The notes: a model not told the origin generated them from the sequence alone. 49,501 nt of DNA from Eubacteriales bacterium (GCA_028685755.1 JAQUDJ010000004.1:75441-124941), one strand, 5' to 3'; numbered from the stretch's first letter, positions 17,729 to 27,339 are shown. Program-made: numbers and translations.

Positions 17729-19159
17729 ATGAAAAATGCCTATGAGTCACCTTTCAATTCTCGCTATGCAAGTGAACACATGCAGGCAATATTTTCGCCA
17801 GATCATAAATTTAAGACGTGGCGCAAACTTTGGATTGCACTTGCCGAAGCAGAACAGTCACTCGGCTTACCAATTACAGATGAGCAGATTGCTGAATTAA
17901 AAGCAGCTCAAGATACGATCAATTATGATGTCGCAGCTCGGGAAGAGGCCCTGGTGCGCCACGATGTCATGGCGCATGTCCATGCATATGGTGAGCAATG
18001 TCCCCATGCAAAAGGAATCATCCATCTCGGCGCAACGTCTTGTTATGTTGGGGATAATACCGACCTAATCATCATGGCCGAAGCGCTCCAGCTCGTTCGT
18101 TCCAAGTTAGTTGCCGTTATTTCACGTCTTTCAACATTTGCTGAGCAATACAAAGCCCTGCCAACACTCGGTTTTACCCACTTTCAACCAGCACAGTTGG
18201 TCACTGTCGGTAAACGAGCAACACTGTGGATCGCTGAACTCTTGATTGACCTTGAGGATTTGGATTATGTCCTAGGAACGTTAAAACTGCTCGGGAGCAA
18301 AGGCACAACGGGCACGCAAGCTAGTTTTATGAGCTTGTTTGACAATGACCATCAAAAGGTTAAAAAAGTCGATGAGTTGATCGCCCAAAAATTTGGTTTT
18401 ACCGGGGTTTATCCAGTTAGCGGTCAAACTTATTCGCGCAAAGTCGATACCCGCGTCATGAATATCCTTTCAGGGATTGCACAAACGGCGCACAAATTCA
18501 GTAATGACATCCGCTTGCTCCAACATTTAAAGGAAATCGAAGAGCCTTTTGAAAAGAGTCAGATAGGCTCATCGGCGATGGCTTATAAACGCAACCCTAT
18601 GCGCAGTGAACGTATGGCCGCCCTGTCGCGTTATGTCATTGTCAATGCAACAAATCCAGCCTTAACTGCTGCTGAACAATGGTTTGAACGGACGCTTGAT
18701 GATTCTGCTAATAAACGAATCGCAATTCCTGAAGGTTTTTTAGCCGTTGATGCAATACTGATGTTGCTCCTCAATGTCAGCAGTGGTCTTGTTGTCTATC
18801 CAGCCGTGATTGCAAAACATTTACGTGAAGAATTGCCATTTATGGCAACCGAAAACATCATGATGGAAGCCGTCAAACGGGGTGGCGATCGCCAGGATTT
18901 ACATGAGAAAATTCGTCAACACAGTATGGCTGCCGGTGCCCGTGTCAAAATTGACGGCGAATCGAATGATTTATTAGATCGCATTGCCAAAGATCCCGCT
19001 TTTGCCCTCGGTCAATCCGATTTAGCAAGCTTGCTTGACGCCGACCTGTATATCGGACGCTCTCCAGAACAGGTCACCGAGTTTATTGAACAATGGGTCG
19101 AACCGATTCTCAAAGCCTCCGGTGATGCCAAAACCATGACCGCAGACTTAAAAGTCTAA
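17729..19159 (+). CDS. purB: Adenylosuccinate lyase
   Basis: PurB cleaves SAICAR and adenylosuccinate, releasing fumarate, in purine synthesis. The fumarase/aspartase superfamily signature GSSAMAYKRNP is at about residues 281-291. HFQPAQ and the early GATSCYVGDN are also conserved. ATG 17729 follows AAGGAG at 9 bases, while the TTG codon just before it is a weaker option. The 476-residue length is typical. The last clear element before the next gene is a hairpin at 19200-19236. No other pur genes are in this window. Confidence 0.95.
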   Translation: MKNAYESPFNSRYASEHMQAIFSPDHKFKTWRKLWIALAEAEQSLGLPITDEQIAELKAAQDTINYDVAAREEALVRHDVMAHVHAYGEQCPHAKGIIHLGATSCYVGDNTDLIIMAEALQLVRSKLVAVISRLSTFAEQYKALPTLGFTHFQPAQLVTVGKRATLWIAELLIDLEDLDYVLGTLKLLGSKGTTGTQASFMSLFDNDHQKVKKVDELIAQKFGFTGVYPVSGQTYSRKVDTRVMNILSGIAQTAHKFSNDIRLLQHLKEIEEPFEKSQIGSSAMAYKRNPMRSERMAALSRYVIVNATNPALTAAEQWFERTLDDSANKRIAIPEGFLAVDAILMLLLNVSSGLVVYPAVIAKHLREELPFMATENIMMEAVKRGGDRQDLHEKIRQHSMAAGARVKIDGESNDLLDRIAKDPAFALGQSDLASLLDADLYIGRSPEQVTEFIEQWVEPILKASGDAKTMTADLKV

Positions 19160-19167
19160 GATATCGA

Positions 19168-19197
19168 TTGATCCATTTTCCCTTTGAATGCTAAGAT
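19168..19197 (+). promoter_or_regulatory. Candidate promoter of the gntR-thiI operon
   Basis: TTGATC (19168-19173) and TAAGAT (19192-19197) have 18-base spacing, with TGC just before the -10 making an extended -10. lexA uses the same TAAGAT hexamer. Transcripts would start within the adjoining hairpin. Confidence 0.5.
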
Positions 19198-19199
19198 GT

Positions 19200-19236
19200 A
19201 AGGACAGGCAAACAACCTAATTTGTCTGTCCTTTTA
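19200..19236 (+). terminator. Terminator-like hairpin between purB and gntR
   Basis: A 13-bp stem (19200-19212 with 19221-19233, one G-T pair) encloses an 8-base loop and is followed by TTTT. It probably ends the purB transcript, but it also overlaps the start region of the candidate gntR promoter. Confidence 0.75.
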
Positions 19237-19256
19237 ATTTTGATGGAGGCTTTATG

Positions 19257-19997
19257 ATGAAACTAGATAAACGTAGCAATATCCCACTTTATTCCCAATT
19301 AAAAGATTTAATTTTGGAGCGGATTGCTTCGGATATCTATCCAGCTGGGCAGCAGATCCCCTCCGAACTGACACTTTGTGAGGAGTTGACACTCAGCCGT
19401 CCGACAGTCCGTCAAGCTATCGCCGAACTTGTTTCTGAAGGTGTGCTTGTGATTCAGAAAGGCAAAGGAACTTTTGTTGCTGCCGAACCTGAACGATTAG
19501 AAATTCGCAATTTTAATCCGTTTACCTATTCGTTGTTAGCTTCAAAATCGATCGCTGATATTGAATTTTCTACTGTCGAAAAGCTAAAAAACAGTGAGGC
19601 TTTAGCTAGTTCGTTAGGTTTACCTTACCTTGAATCACAGGCCGGCTTTTGGGCAATGACTTGGATTATTCGCAATCGCGGGCTAGAAGTCGGTCAATGT
19701 CGTTCCTTAATTCCTGTTAGTTTATTTCCTGACTTTGGCGATCAAATCAAATCAAGCAAAACCATGTTAGATATTTTGGCCAACAAATACGCCTATTTGC
19801 CGAGCAAAGGCCAATGTCAATTAGCAGTTCGGCCAGCATCTAATGACGAAGCCGCATTACTCGATGTCACAAGACGTTCGCCCATCCTTTTTGCAGATTG
19901 TCGACTAGCCTCTCGCAGTGAACATCTGTGTGAAATTGTCCACGTTATTTGGCGCCCGGATCGCGTTGCATTGAATCTTGAAGCCGGGAGATCTTAA
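19257..19997 (+). CDS. GntR-family transcriptional regulator with UTRA domain (HutC type)
   Basis: The N-terminal winged helix-turn-helix (IPLYSQLKDLILERI..PSELTLCEELTLSRPTVRQAI..GKGTFVA) is typical of GntR. The C-terminal 150 residues fit a UTRA effector-binding domain of the HutC subfamily. The ligand is unknown. Two ATGs lie at 19254 and 19257. The second has 7-base spacing to GGAGG and is chosen. The cysteine desulfurase gene begins at the very next base after the stop, so this regulator is encoded as the first gene of the NifS-ThiI operon. Regulators in such positions often control their own operon, but no matching operator is proven. Confidence 0.88.
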   Translation: MKLDKRSNIPLYSQLKDLILERIASDIYPAGQQIPSELTLCEELTLSRPTVRQAIAELVSEGVLVIQKGKGTFVAAEPERLEIRNFNPFTYSLLASKSIADIEFSTVEKLKNSEALASSLGLPYLESQAGFWAMTWIIRNRGLEVGQCRSLIPVSLFPDFGDQIKSSKTMLDILANKYAYLPSKGQCQLAVRPASNDEAALLDVTRRSPILFADCRLASRSEHLCEIVHVIWRPDRVALNLEAGRS

Positions 19998-21152
19998 GTG
20001 TCCCTAATCTATTTAGACCATTGTGCAACCACCTTGCCTGATGAAATAACATTAACGTATTATCTTGAACAATTGCGAGAGCATTCGGGTAATCCAGCTT
20101 CTTTGCATCGCTTGGGCCAGCTTGCCGCCGCATCCATTATGTCAAGCAACAAACAAATGGCTAGCCTAATTGGATGTCAACCTAACGAAATCATCTGGAC
20201 CTCTGGTGGCTCGGAATCGATTAACTTAGCGCTCAAAGGCTATGTCGCGGCCAATCCAAAACGGGGCCGCACGATCATCACAGCGGCAGGTGAACACCGG
20301 GCAACTCAAGAGACCCTCGCCGCTTTGACTCGTGAAGGCTATTGCGTTGTGACGATTCCCATTGATCGGACAGGTCAGCTTGATCTCGACACGCTTGAAA
20401 AGGTCCTTGATGATAACACCATTCTCATGACATTTTTAGCTGTCAATAACGAAACAGGTGCCATTTTGCCGATCGAGAAAATTGTTGAAATTAAAAATCG
20501 GAAGCGCCCACTTGCTGCAATTCATCTAGATGCGGTTCAAGCATTTGGTAAAATACCACTGCAATTTTCCTCAACGGGTGTAGATTTTATTTCAGGCAGT
20601 GGGCATAAATTTGGTACACCGAAAGGGATTGGCTTTTTAATTAAAAAGCAAAAAATTCGATTAACACCACTCATTCACGGCGGTGGACAACAAAGTGGGT
20701 TGAGGTCGGGCACCGAAAATGCCCCCTTAGTTGCTACGGCGGTTTTTGCACTGAATCGAGCGAATCAAAACATTCTTCAGAAAATTAACCATTGCCAGAA
20801 CTTGCGCGAACACCTGCTCAGCGATTTGCAACAAAGTCAGACTGAATATGTTATTATTTCACCGCCAGCTGGTGCGCCCCAGATTTTAAATTTAGCATTT
20901 CCGGGATTGCGTGGCGAAACCTTACAACATGCTTTAGAACGATCTGATGTGATGATTTCAACGGGCTCAGCATGCTCTTCACGCCACAAAGGTCCGAGTG
21001 ATGTCTTGATGGCAATGGGTATGACCAAAGCGGTTGCTGAATGTTCGATTCGGATTAGTCTTGACGATAATAATACACAAGCGGAAATGATTGCGACCGC
21101 ACGGGCTATTCATGATGCCTGCACGAAATATAGAAGGAGCCCCAAATCATGA
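19998..21152 (+). CDS. Cysteine desulfurase, NifS/IscS-like, ThiI-associated
   Basis: This PLP enzyme takes sulfur from cysteine and holds it as a persulfide. The PLP lysine is in SGSGHKFG (about residue 203) and the sulfur-accepting cysteine in STGSACSS (about residue 326). IYLDHCATTLP opens the protein. The 384-residue length is normal. GTG 19998 directly abuts the gntR stop, and the end overlaps thiI as ATGA. This arrangement suggests that it delivers sulfur to ThiI for 4-thiouridine in tRNA or thiamine thiazole, as NifZ does in Bacillus. The paralogue at 26152 is paired with IscU instead. Confidence 0.93.
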   Translation: MSLIYLDHCATTLPDEITLTYYLEQLREHSGNPASLHRLGQLAAASIMSSNKQMASLIGCQPNEIIWTSGGSESINLALKGYVAANPKRGRTIITAAGEHRATQETLAALTREGYCVVTIPIDRTGQLDLDTLEKVLDDNTILMTFLAVNNETGAILPIEKIVEIKNRKRPLAAIHLDAVQAFGKIPLQFSSTGVDFISGSGHKFGTPKGIGFLIKKQKIRLTPLIHGGGQQSGLRSGTENAPLVATAVFALNRANQNILQKINHCQNLREHLLSDLQQSQTEYVIISPPAGAPQILNLAFPGLRGETLQHALERSDVMISTGSACSSRHKGPSDVLMAMGMTKAVAECSIRISLDDNNTQAEMIATARAIHDACTKYRRSPKS

Positions 21153-22420
21153 CCCTAGATCAGCTAAAATCACCGGAAAAGCTGGAATATGATCAAATAT
21201 TGCTTGTCCGGATTGGTGAAATCACCTTAAAAGGCATGAATCGCCATAAATTCGAGCAGCAAGTCGTTTCAAATATGCGTTTTCGTTTACGTGATTTGGG
21301 CCACTTTAATATTACCCCTAGCCAGTCACGCATTTGGGTTGAGTTGGATACTGACGACACAGAATCGGGATTTAAAGAAAATTCAACTCGCCAATTGGCT
21401 GTAATTGAACGGATCAAGGCCGTTTTCGGTGTGGTTTCGGTAAGTCCAGTGCGACGATTTTCTGGTGATATTAAAACGATCGAAAATCAAGCGATCGCTT
21501 ACACCAAACAACTGCTCGCTGATGGCCATTCTCGCACATTTAAAATCGAGACCCGCCGTGGCGATAAACGCTTTCCAATGGATTCGATGGAAATTTCCAA
21601 TCACATCGGTGGATTATTGGCTTCACAATTCAGTGATCTGTTAACCGTTCAGGTTAAAAATCCTGATTTTACACTTTATATTGAAATACGCGATCATATT
21701 TATCTGTATAGTTCGATCATCAAAGCCCATCGTGGTTTACCGAGTGGGACGGGTGGGGGAGGACTCCTCTTATTGTCTGGAGGCATCGATAGTCCTGTCG
21801 CAGGCTATATGATGGCATCCCGTGGCATGAAACTGGAAGCTATATATTTTCATGCTTTCCCGTTTACGAGTGATCAAGCTAAGCAAAAGGTTATTGATTT
21901 AGCACATTTAATTGCGCGCTTTTCTGGTCGGATTCAGCTTCATATTGTCAATTTCACGGACATTCAAATCACGTTGCGTGATCAGTGTCCCCCCGACATG
22001 ATGACGATCGTAATGCGCCGGATGATGATGCGGATATCAGATCAATTGGCTGAGCAACGGGGCCTTAAAGCCCTGATAACCGGTGAAAGCCTCGGCCAAG
22101 TTGCAAGCCAAACACTCGAAGCCTTAGTGACAACTGACCAAATCGCCACACGTCCTGTTTTTAGGCCTTTAATTGGCCTCGACAAAGACGATACCGTGAC
22201 AATTGCCCGCAAAATTGGCACATTTGAAACCTCAATCCTGCCGTATGAAGATTGTTGTACGGTTTTTGTCGCCAAACACCCTAAAACGCATCCATCCTTA
22301 CGCATCGCCATTGAATCGGAAATACATCTTGATATCGAAGCCCTCGTCAAGGATGGCTTAAGCAAAATTGAAACCCTCACTATTGATGCATTCAGCACAA
22401 GTTCTCCCGAGGCGTTATGA
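21149..22420 (+). CDS. thiI: tRNA 4-thiouridine synthetase ThiI
   Basis: ThiI adenylates U8 of tRNA and adds sulfur. It has an N-terminal ferredoxin-like part, a THUMP domain (about residues 65-175, with FKIETRRGDKRFP) and a PP-loop ATPase (LLLSGGIDSPVAGYMM, about residues 207-222). The C-terminal segment YEDCCTVFVAKHPKTHP is conserved in Firmicutes. At 423 residues there is no rhodanese domain, unlike E. coli ThiI, so sulfur must come from the desulfurase encoded just upstream. The start and end both overlap neighbouring genes by ATGA. Confidence 0.96.
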   Translation: MTLDQLKSPEKLEYDQILLVRIGEITLKGMNRHKFEQQVVSNMRFRLRDLGHFNITPSQSRIWVELDTDDTESGFKENSTRQLAVIERIKAVFGVVSVSPVRRFSGDIKTIENQAIAYTKQLLADGHSRTFKIETRRGDKRFPMDSMEISNHIGGLLASQFSDLLTVQVKNPDFTLYIEIRDHIYLYSSIIKAHRGLPSGTGGGGLLLLSGGIDSPVAGYMMASRGMKLEAIYFHAFPFTSDQAKQKVIDLAHLIARFSGRIQLHIVNFTDIQITLRDQCPPDMMTIVMRRMMMRISDQLAEQRGLKALITGESLGQVASQTLEALVTTDQIATRPVFRPLIGLDKDDTVTIARKIGTFETSILPYEDCCTVFVAKHPKTHPSLRIAIESEIHLDIEALVKDGLSKIETLTIDAFSTSSPEAL

Positions 22421-23397
22421 AAGTTGGTAAATTAGATCCGGTCAATTTAGAAAAGCTCGTTTTGCACCGTTTACCGATTCTATCTGACGATATTGTTTGT
22501 GGTCCGGCAACAGGCCTAGATTGTGCTGCAATTCGTTTCAAAGATGGGTTGGCCATCTTATCTACAGACCCTATCACTGGGGCTGCAGCTGATATTGGCA
22601 GTTTAGCCGTCCATGTCTCGTGTAATGATTTAGCAGCCTTTGGCATTAAACCCAAAGGCCTCTTGCTGGTATTAATTGCTCCGCCTTCCGCAACGACTGA
22701 AGAAGTTGCACTCGTTATTGATCAAGCGAGTATTACTGCCAAAGCATTAGATGTCAGCATTGTTGGCGGACATACTGAAGTTAGTGACGCAGTGAATCGA
22801 TTTATTGTGACGACAACGGCCATCGGCTTTGCAGAAAGCGGCCACATGGTGCGGAGTGATGGTGGCCAAGCCGGTGATACGCTTTTAATGACGAAAACTG
22901 GTGGTTTAGAAGGCACGGCAATTTTGGCAGCTGATCAAAGTGATCGCTTACGCTTTTGTATTACAGCTGATGAATTGCTTACTGCGCGTGCGTTAATCAA
23001 TCAGATCAGCGTCGTTCCTGAAGGTATTATCGGGGGCCGCCTGGGTGCCCATGCGATGCACGATGCAACCGAAGGTGGTATTCTTGGCGCGGCATGGGAA
23101 ATGGCCGAAGCATGCGGGCTAGGCTTAAGCATTCATCTTGATCAGATTCCGATTCATCCAATTACACAGAAAATTACAACCGAATTAGGTCTCAATCCAC
23201 ATCGCTTAATCAGCAGTGGCAGCCTTTTAATCGCGACAAATACCCCAGATGAAATGATTGCCGCACTCGCTGAAAATGGGATCCTTTGTACAGTAATTGG
23301 CGAACTCACTCATGAGCAGACATTCACCCAAACGTTGAATGATGTTGTGTCACCACTTGATCCACCCGGACCAGATGAACTTTACAAAATAAACTGA
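22417..23397 (+). CDS. AIR synthase-related protein (PurM/HypE/ThiL/SelD superfamily), substrate unknown
   Basis: The protein has the two-domain architecture of ATP-binding AIR synthase-related enzymes: a front half with GLDCAAI, STDPITG and [18 protein letters not shown], then VGGHTEV, and a back half with [19 protein letters not shown] and [20 protein letters not shown]. It is closest in feel to HypE, but it lacks the C-terminal cysteine that HypE uses for the thiocarboxamide, ending in DELYKIN. It also lacks the Cys/Sec loop of SelD. Its substrate cannot be named. It overlaps thiI by ATGA and closes the gntR-desulfurase-thiI operon, so a role linked to sulfur transfer, thiamine or tRNA thiolation is an inference from context. 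Confidence 0.8.
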   Translation: MKVGKLDPVNLEKLVLHRLPILSDDIVCGPATGLDCAAIRFKDGLAILSTDPITGAAADIGSLAVHVSCNDLAAFGIKPKGLLLVLIAPPSATTEEVALVIDQASITAKALDVSIVGGHTEVSDAVNRFIVTTTAIGFAESGHMVRSDGGQAGDTLLMTKTGGLEGTAILAADQSDRLRFCITADELLTARALINQISVVPEGIIGGRLGAHAMHDATEGGILGAAWEMAEACGLGLSIHLDQIPIHPITQKITTELGLNPHRLISSGSLLIATNTPDEMIAALAENGILCTVIGELTHEQTFTQTLNDVVSPLDPPGPDELYKIN

Positions 23398-23435
23398 TCG
23401 TATACAATGGATTTGAAATTCCCAGGGAGGTATCT

Positions 23436-24677
23436 ATGAATTATCAGCATTTAGCCCAGGTCGACCCCGAAATTTACACGGCTGTCCAATTAGAAATTGG
23501 CCGCCAGCGCGAGAAAATTGAACTGATTGCTTCGGAGAACTTTGTCAGTGAAGCCGTTCTCGAAGCAGTTGGCACACCTTTGACGAACAAATATGCCGAA
23601 GGTTATCCTGGCAAACGTTATTATGGTGGCTGTGAATATGTTGATATCGCTGAATCACTAGCTATCGAACGCGCCAAGCAACTTTTTGGGGCAGAACATG
23701 TCAATGTTCAACCGCATTCTGGCGCGCAAGCGAATACGGCAGTCTATTTTGCAATGCTCGAACCGGGCGATACCATTCTTGGGATGGATCTTGCCCACGG
23801 CGGTCATTTGACCCACGGGATGCTCAAAAACGTCTCTGGCCGTACCTACCATGCCGAATCTTACAAAGTCACTGAAGGCAGCTGCCTACTCGATTATGAT
23901 CAAATTAGAGAGAAAGCAATTGCCTGCAAACCCAAAATGATCGTTGCAGGTGCGAGCGCGTATCCTCGAATCATTGATTTCAAAAAATTCCGTGAAATTG
24001 CCGATGAAGTTGGCGCCTTGCTTTTTGTCGATATGGCACACATTGCCGGCCTCGTCGCAGCTGGACTACATCCAAGTCCAGTTCCTTATGCAGATTTTGT
24101 GACAACAACAACCCACAAAACGTTACGCGGCCCACGTGGTGGCATGATCATGTGTAAAGCACAATATGCTAAAGCGATTGATTCGGCGGTTTTTCCAGGT
24201 CAACAAGGTGGCCCTTTGATGCACGTTATCGCGGGTAAAGCAGTTGCCTTTAAAGAAGCGCTTGAGCCGTCATTTAAAGTTTATCAACAACATATTCTCG
24301 ATAATGCGAAAGCACTCGCTGAGGGTTTGATGAAACGGGGCGTTAATCTCGTCTCAGGTGGCACGGACAATCATTTGATGTTAGTTGATTTGCGCGGCAC
24401 AGGTGTCAGTGGTAAAGAATTACAGCTGCGTCTCGATGAGGTCAATATCACATGTAATAAAAATGGGATACCATATGATCCCGAAAAGCCTACCATCACA
24501 AGTGGTATTCGATTAGGTACACCTGCTGTGACCGCTCGCGGCATGACACCTGCTGACATGGATGTTATTGCTGACTTGATCACGATAACGTTAAAAAATT
24601 ATGAAGGCAACCATGAATTGATTCGGACGCGAGTTGCTGAATTGGTTGTCAAATATCCGTTATATCCTAGTTTATAA
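23436..24677 (+). CDS. glyA: Serine hydroxymethyltransferase
   Basis: GlyA converts serine and tetrahydrofolate to glycine and methylene-THF and is the main one-carbon source. The N-terminal block [32 protein letters not shown] and the PLP-lysine motif [14 protein letters not shown] (about residues 222-235) are all intact. The 413-residue length is standard. GGGAGG precedes the ATG. It lies 38 bases after the AIR synthase-like gene with no visible terminator, so read-through is possible, and no riboswitch is seen. Confidence 0.97.
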   Translation: MNYQHLAQVDPEIYTAVQLEIGRQREKIELIASENFVSEAVLEAVGTPLTNKYAEGYPGKRYYGGCEYVDIAESLAIERAKQLFGAEHVNVQPHSGAQANTAVYFAMLEPGDTILGMDLAHGGHLTHGMLKNVSGRTYHAESYKVTEGSCLLDYDQIREKAIACKPKMIVAGASAYPRIIDFKKFREIADEVGALLFVDMAHIAGLVAAGLHPSPVPYADFVTTTTHKTLRGPRGGMIMCKAQYAKAIDSAVFPGQQGGPLMHVIAGKAVAFKEALEPSFKVYQQHILDNAKALAEGLMKRGVNLVSGGTDNHLMLVDLRGTGVSGKELQLRLDEVNITCNKNGIPYDPEKPTITSGIRLGTPAVTARGMTPADMDVIADLITITLKNYEGNHELIRTRVAELVVKYPLYPSL

Positions 24678-24701
24678 GCAAAATTATCGGAAAGTTTTAA
24701 G

Positions 24702-25997
24702 ATGATACAGCAACATACTAAAGAGCCCTTGGCTTATCGCATGGCACCCCGTTCGTTGTCCGAGTATGTTGGACAAGAACACATGCTTGGTCCTGGAAAA
24801 ATGTTGCGCCGGATGATCGAAGCTGATCGTCTGAGTTCAATCATCCTTTATGGACCGCCAGGCACTGGAAAAACATCGCTGGCCCGAGTGATCGCCAAGA
24901 CCACAGTGGCCAGCTTTGTTATGCTCAATGCAGTCACCTCAGGTGTTGCAGATATTAAGCGGGTGATTGCCGACAGTCTCAACCCGATTTTGACACCAAC
25001 GGGACGTACCGTTTTGTTTGTTGACGAAATTCATCGGTTTAACAAATCCCAGCAAGATGCGTTGCTACCGTCAGTTGAAGATGGAACGTTGATTTTGATT
25101 GGGGCAACAACTGAGAACCCTTACTTTGAAGTTAACAAAGCCTTGATCTCACGATCAACCGTATTTAATTTAAAGCCACTAAATGATAATCAAATTCAAC
25201 AAATCATCGAACAGGCTTTAACTGATCCGACGCGCGGGTTAGGTCAGTACGCGATCGATTGGGTGGAGAACGCGATGGCCTTTATTTGTGATCTATCCAA
25301 TGGTGATGCGCGAATCGCTTTGAATGCGTTGGAGTTGGCCGTAGTCACGACACCCCCTGATCAGACTGGATTAATTCACCTGGATAAAACTATTCTTGAA
25401 GACTGTTTGCAAAAACGCAGTATCGCTTACGACGCCGGTGGCGAAAGTCACTACGACAACATCAGTGCTTTTATCAAATCCATGCGTGGCAGTGATCCGG
25501 ACGCCACGGTTTTCTACCTCGCTCGGGCCTTACATGGTGGAGAAGACATTGAGTTCTTAGGTCGCCGTATTTTAATTTGTGCAGCAGAAGATGTTGGACT
25601 CGCCAATCCTCAGATGATTCAAATCGCCTTGGCAGCATATCAAGGCGCCATGGCAGTTGGCATGCCTGAAGCCCGGATTTTACTTTCTGAAGCGGCTTTG
25701 GCAGTCGCCACTAGCCCTAAATCGAACGCAGCCTATTTAGCCATCGATAAAGCACTTTCCGATGTGAATAACCGGCGAACGGGTGATGTGCCGATGCATC
25801 TACGCAATGCCCCTGTTAAGGGTATGTCTGAACAAGGTTATGGCGACGGCTACAAATATGCCCACGATTTTCCAGGGCATATTGTCGACCAAGATTATTT
25901 ACCACAAGCGATTCGTGGTACGGTTTATTATGAACCAACTCAGCTCGGGTATGAAAGCAAGATCTCCGAATGGCTCACCAAGCGTCGAAAAAAATAA
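24702..25997 (+). CDS. rarA: Replication-associated recombination protein RarA (MgsA)
   Basis: RarA is a clamp-loader-like AAA+ ATPase that acts at stalled replication forks. It has PLAYRMAPRSLSEYVGQEH at the N-terminus, Walker A GPPGTGKTS (about residues 50-58), Walker B LFVDEIHRFNKSQQD and sensor GATTENPYFEVN. The C-terminal part (HGGEDIEFLGRRI, then ARILLSEAALAVA) matches the tetramerisation region of the RarA/WRNIP1 family. The 431-residue length is typical. GGAAAG is a weak ribosome binding site. The gap of 24 bases to glyA suggests the same transcript. Confidence 0.95.
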   Translation: MIQQHTKEPLAYRMAPRSLSEYVGQEHMLGPGKMLRRMIEADRLSSIILYGPPGTGKTSLARVIAKTTVASFVMLNAVTSGVADIKRVIADSLNPILTPTGRTVLFVDEIHRFNKSQQDALLPSVEDGTLILIGATTENPYFEVNKALISRSTVFNLKPLNDNQIQQIIEQALTDPTRGLGQYAIDWVENAMAFICDLSNGDARIALNALELAVVTTPPDQTGLIHLDKTILEDCLQKRSIAYDAGGESHYDNISAFIKSMRGSDPDATVFYLARALHGGEDIEFLGRRILICAAEDVGLANPQMIQIALAAYQGAMAVGMPEARILLSEAALAVATSPKSNAAYLAIDKALSDVNNRRTGDVPMHLRNAPVKGMSEQGYGDGYKYAHDFPGHIVDQDYLPQAIRGTVYYEPTQLGYESKISEWLTKRRKK

Positions 25998-26078
25998 AGC
26001 TGAACACCTTTTCAAAAAAAATAGGTCCGATATTCAACCATCAATTCCGAGTGAAAAGATAGGATTAACGCTTTTCCA

Positions 26079-26092
26079 GTAACTTAAGTTAC
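26079..26092. promoter_or_regulatory. Perfect 14-bp palindrome upstream of iscS, candidate operator
   Basis: GTAACTTAAGTTAC is fully self-complementary and lies 60 bases before the iscS start. No Rrf2/IscR gene is next to it. A clear promoter was not recognised in the 154-base gap (25998-26151), which otherwise holds nothing I can name. Confidence 0.45.
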
Positions 26093-26151
26093 AACGAAGG
26101 ATAGGTGAATAGCCTAAAGTGTAGACGTATCAGCAATTAAGGGAGTCCATC

Positions 26152-27339
26152 ATGAGTACTGTTAAACGTGTTTATCTCGATCATGCAGCCACCACGCCGG
26201 TTAGACCCGAGGTCCTCGATGTGATGCTGCCGATTTTAAAAGATCAATTTGGCAATCCGTCATCGTTTTATCATCGCGGACAAGTTGCCAAGAAGATCTT
26301 AGAAGAAGCGAGGGAAACTGTCGCAAATTGTTTAAATGCCCACGCGAGTGAAATTTATTTCACATCATGCGGAACAGAGTCAGACAATTGGGCGATCAAA
26401 GGTGTCGCCAAAGCGCTTGAAAAAAAAGGTAAACACATTATTACGAGTAAAATTGAGCACCATGCCGTGCTACATGCTTGTGAAGCGTTAGCAGGCCAAG
26501 GCTATGAAATTACCTATCTTGACGTCGACGGCGATGGCTTAGTCGATCCTGAAGCGGTTCGCGCTGCTATCAGACCGGATACGATCCTTGTAACGATCAT
26601 GATGGCTAATAATGAAATCGGGACAATTCAACCCATTGAAAAAATTGGCCAGATTTGCCGTGAAAACAAAATTATTTTTCATACGGATGCTGTGCAAGCG
26701 GCTGGTGCTATTCCAATTGATCTCAGCCAATTACCTGTTGATTTACTGTCCATTTCAGGTCACAAATTCTATGCTCCAAAAGGTGTTGGCGCCTTATATA
26801 TCCGCAAAGGCGTGCGAATTGCAACCTTTATGGATGGCGGCGCCCAGGAACGCAATCGCCGTGGTGGCACTGAAAATGTGCCTTATATCGTTGGGTTTGC
26901 CAAAGCTTTTGAGCTTGCAATGGCAGAGATGGCCGAAAGCACGACTGCGCTCCAAGCTTTGCGTGACGATTTAATTGAAAAAGTGCTGAAAGCAGTCCCC
27001 TATACTCGATTAAATGGACACCGCACGCTCCGGTTGCCTAATAATGCGAATTTCTCTTTCGAATTTATTGAAGGCGAATCGATTCTAATTATGCTTGATT
27101 ATATGGGATTTGAATGTTCCTCCGGCTCTGCCTGCACGTCAGGATCGCTTGACCCCTCCCATGTTTTACTGGCGATCGGATTACCACATGAAAAAGCACA
27201 TGGCTCATTGCGTGTGACATTTGGCAAAAGTAGCGAAGCCGAAGATATCGATCGAATGGTCGATGCGCTTGTGAAAATTGTTGCTCGCTTGCGCGAAATA
27301 TCACCACTCTGGGAAGCATTTTTAAAAGAAAACAAATAA
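26152..27339 (+). CDS. iscS: Cysteine desulfurase IscS/NifS, Fe-S cluster assembly
   Basis: This is the PLP enzyme supplying sulfur for Fe-S clusters. It opens with VYLDHAATTPVRPEVLD, has the PLP lysine in SISGHKFY (about residue 205), RRGGTENVP, and the sulfur cysteine in SSGSACTSG (Cys328). The 395-residue length is typical of the IscS/NifS class. GGGAG precedes the ATG. It is paired with an IscU-type scaffold 43 bases downstream, the arrangement found in many Clostridia. Whether the name iscS or nifS is preferred is a matter of convention. It differs from the ThiI-linked paralogue at 19998. Confidence 0.94.
   Translation: MSTVKRVYLDHAATTPVRPEVLDVMLPILKDQFGNPSSFYHRGQVAKKILEEARETVANCLNAHASEIYFTSCGTESDNWAIKGVAKALEKKGKHIITSKIEHHAVLHACEALAGQGYEITYLDVDGDGLVDPEAVRAAIRPDTILVTIMMANNEIGTIQPIEKIGQICRENKIIFHTDAVQAAGAIPIDLSQLPVDLLSISGHKFYAPKGVGALYIRKGVRIATFMDGGAQERNRRGGTENVPYIVGFAKAFELAMAEMAESTTALQALRDDLIEKVLKAVPYTRLNGHRTLRLPNNANFSFEFIEGESILIMLDYMGFECSSGSACTSGSLDPSHVLLAIGLPHEKAHGSLRVTFGKSSEAEDIDRMVDALVKIVARLREISPLWEAFLKENK

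Noticed and set aside
22417-23397. Calling this gene hypE or selD
   Set aside because: The HypE C-terminal cysteine and the SelD catalytic Cys/Sec loop are both absent, and no hydrogenase or selenium genes are nearby.
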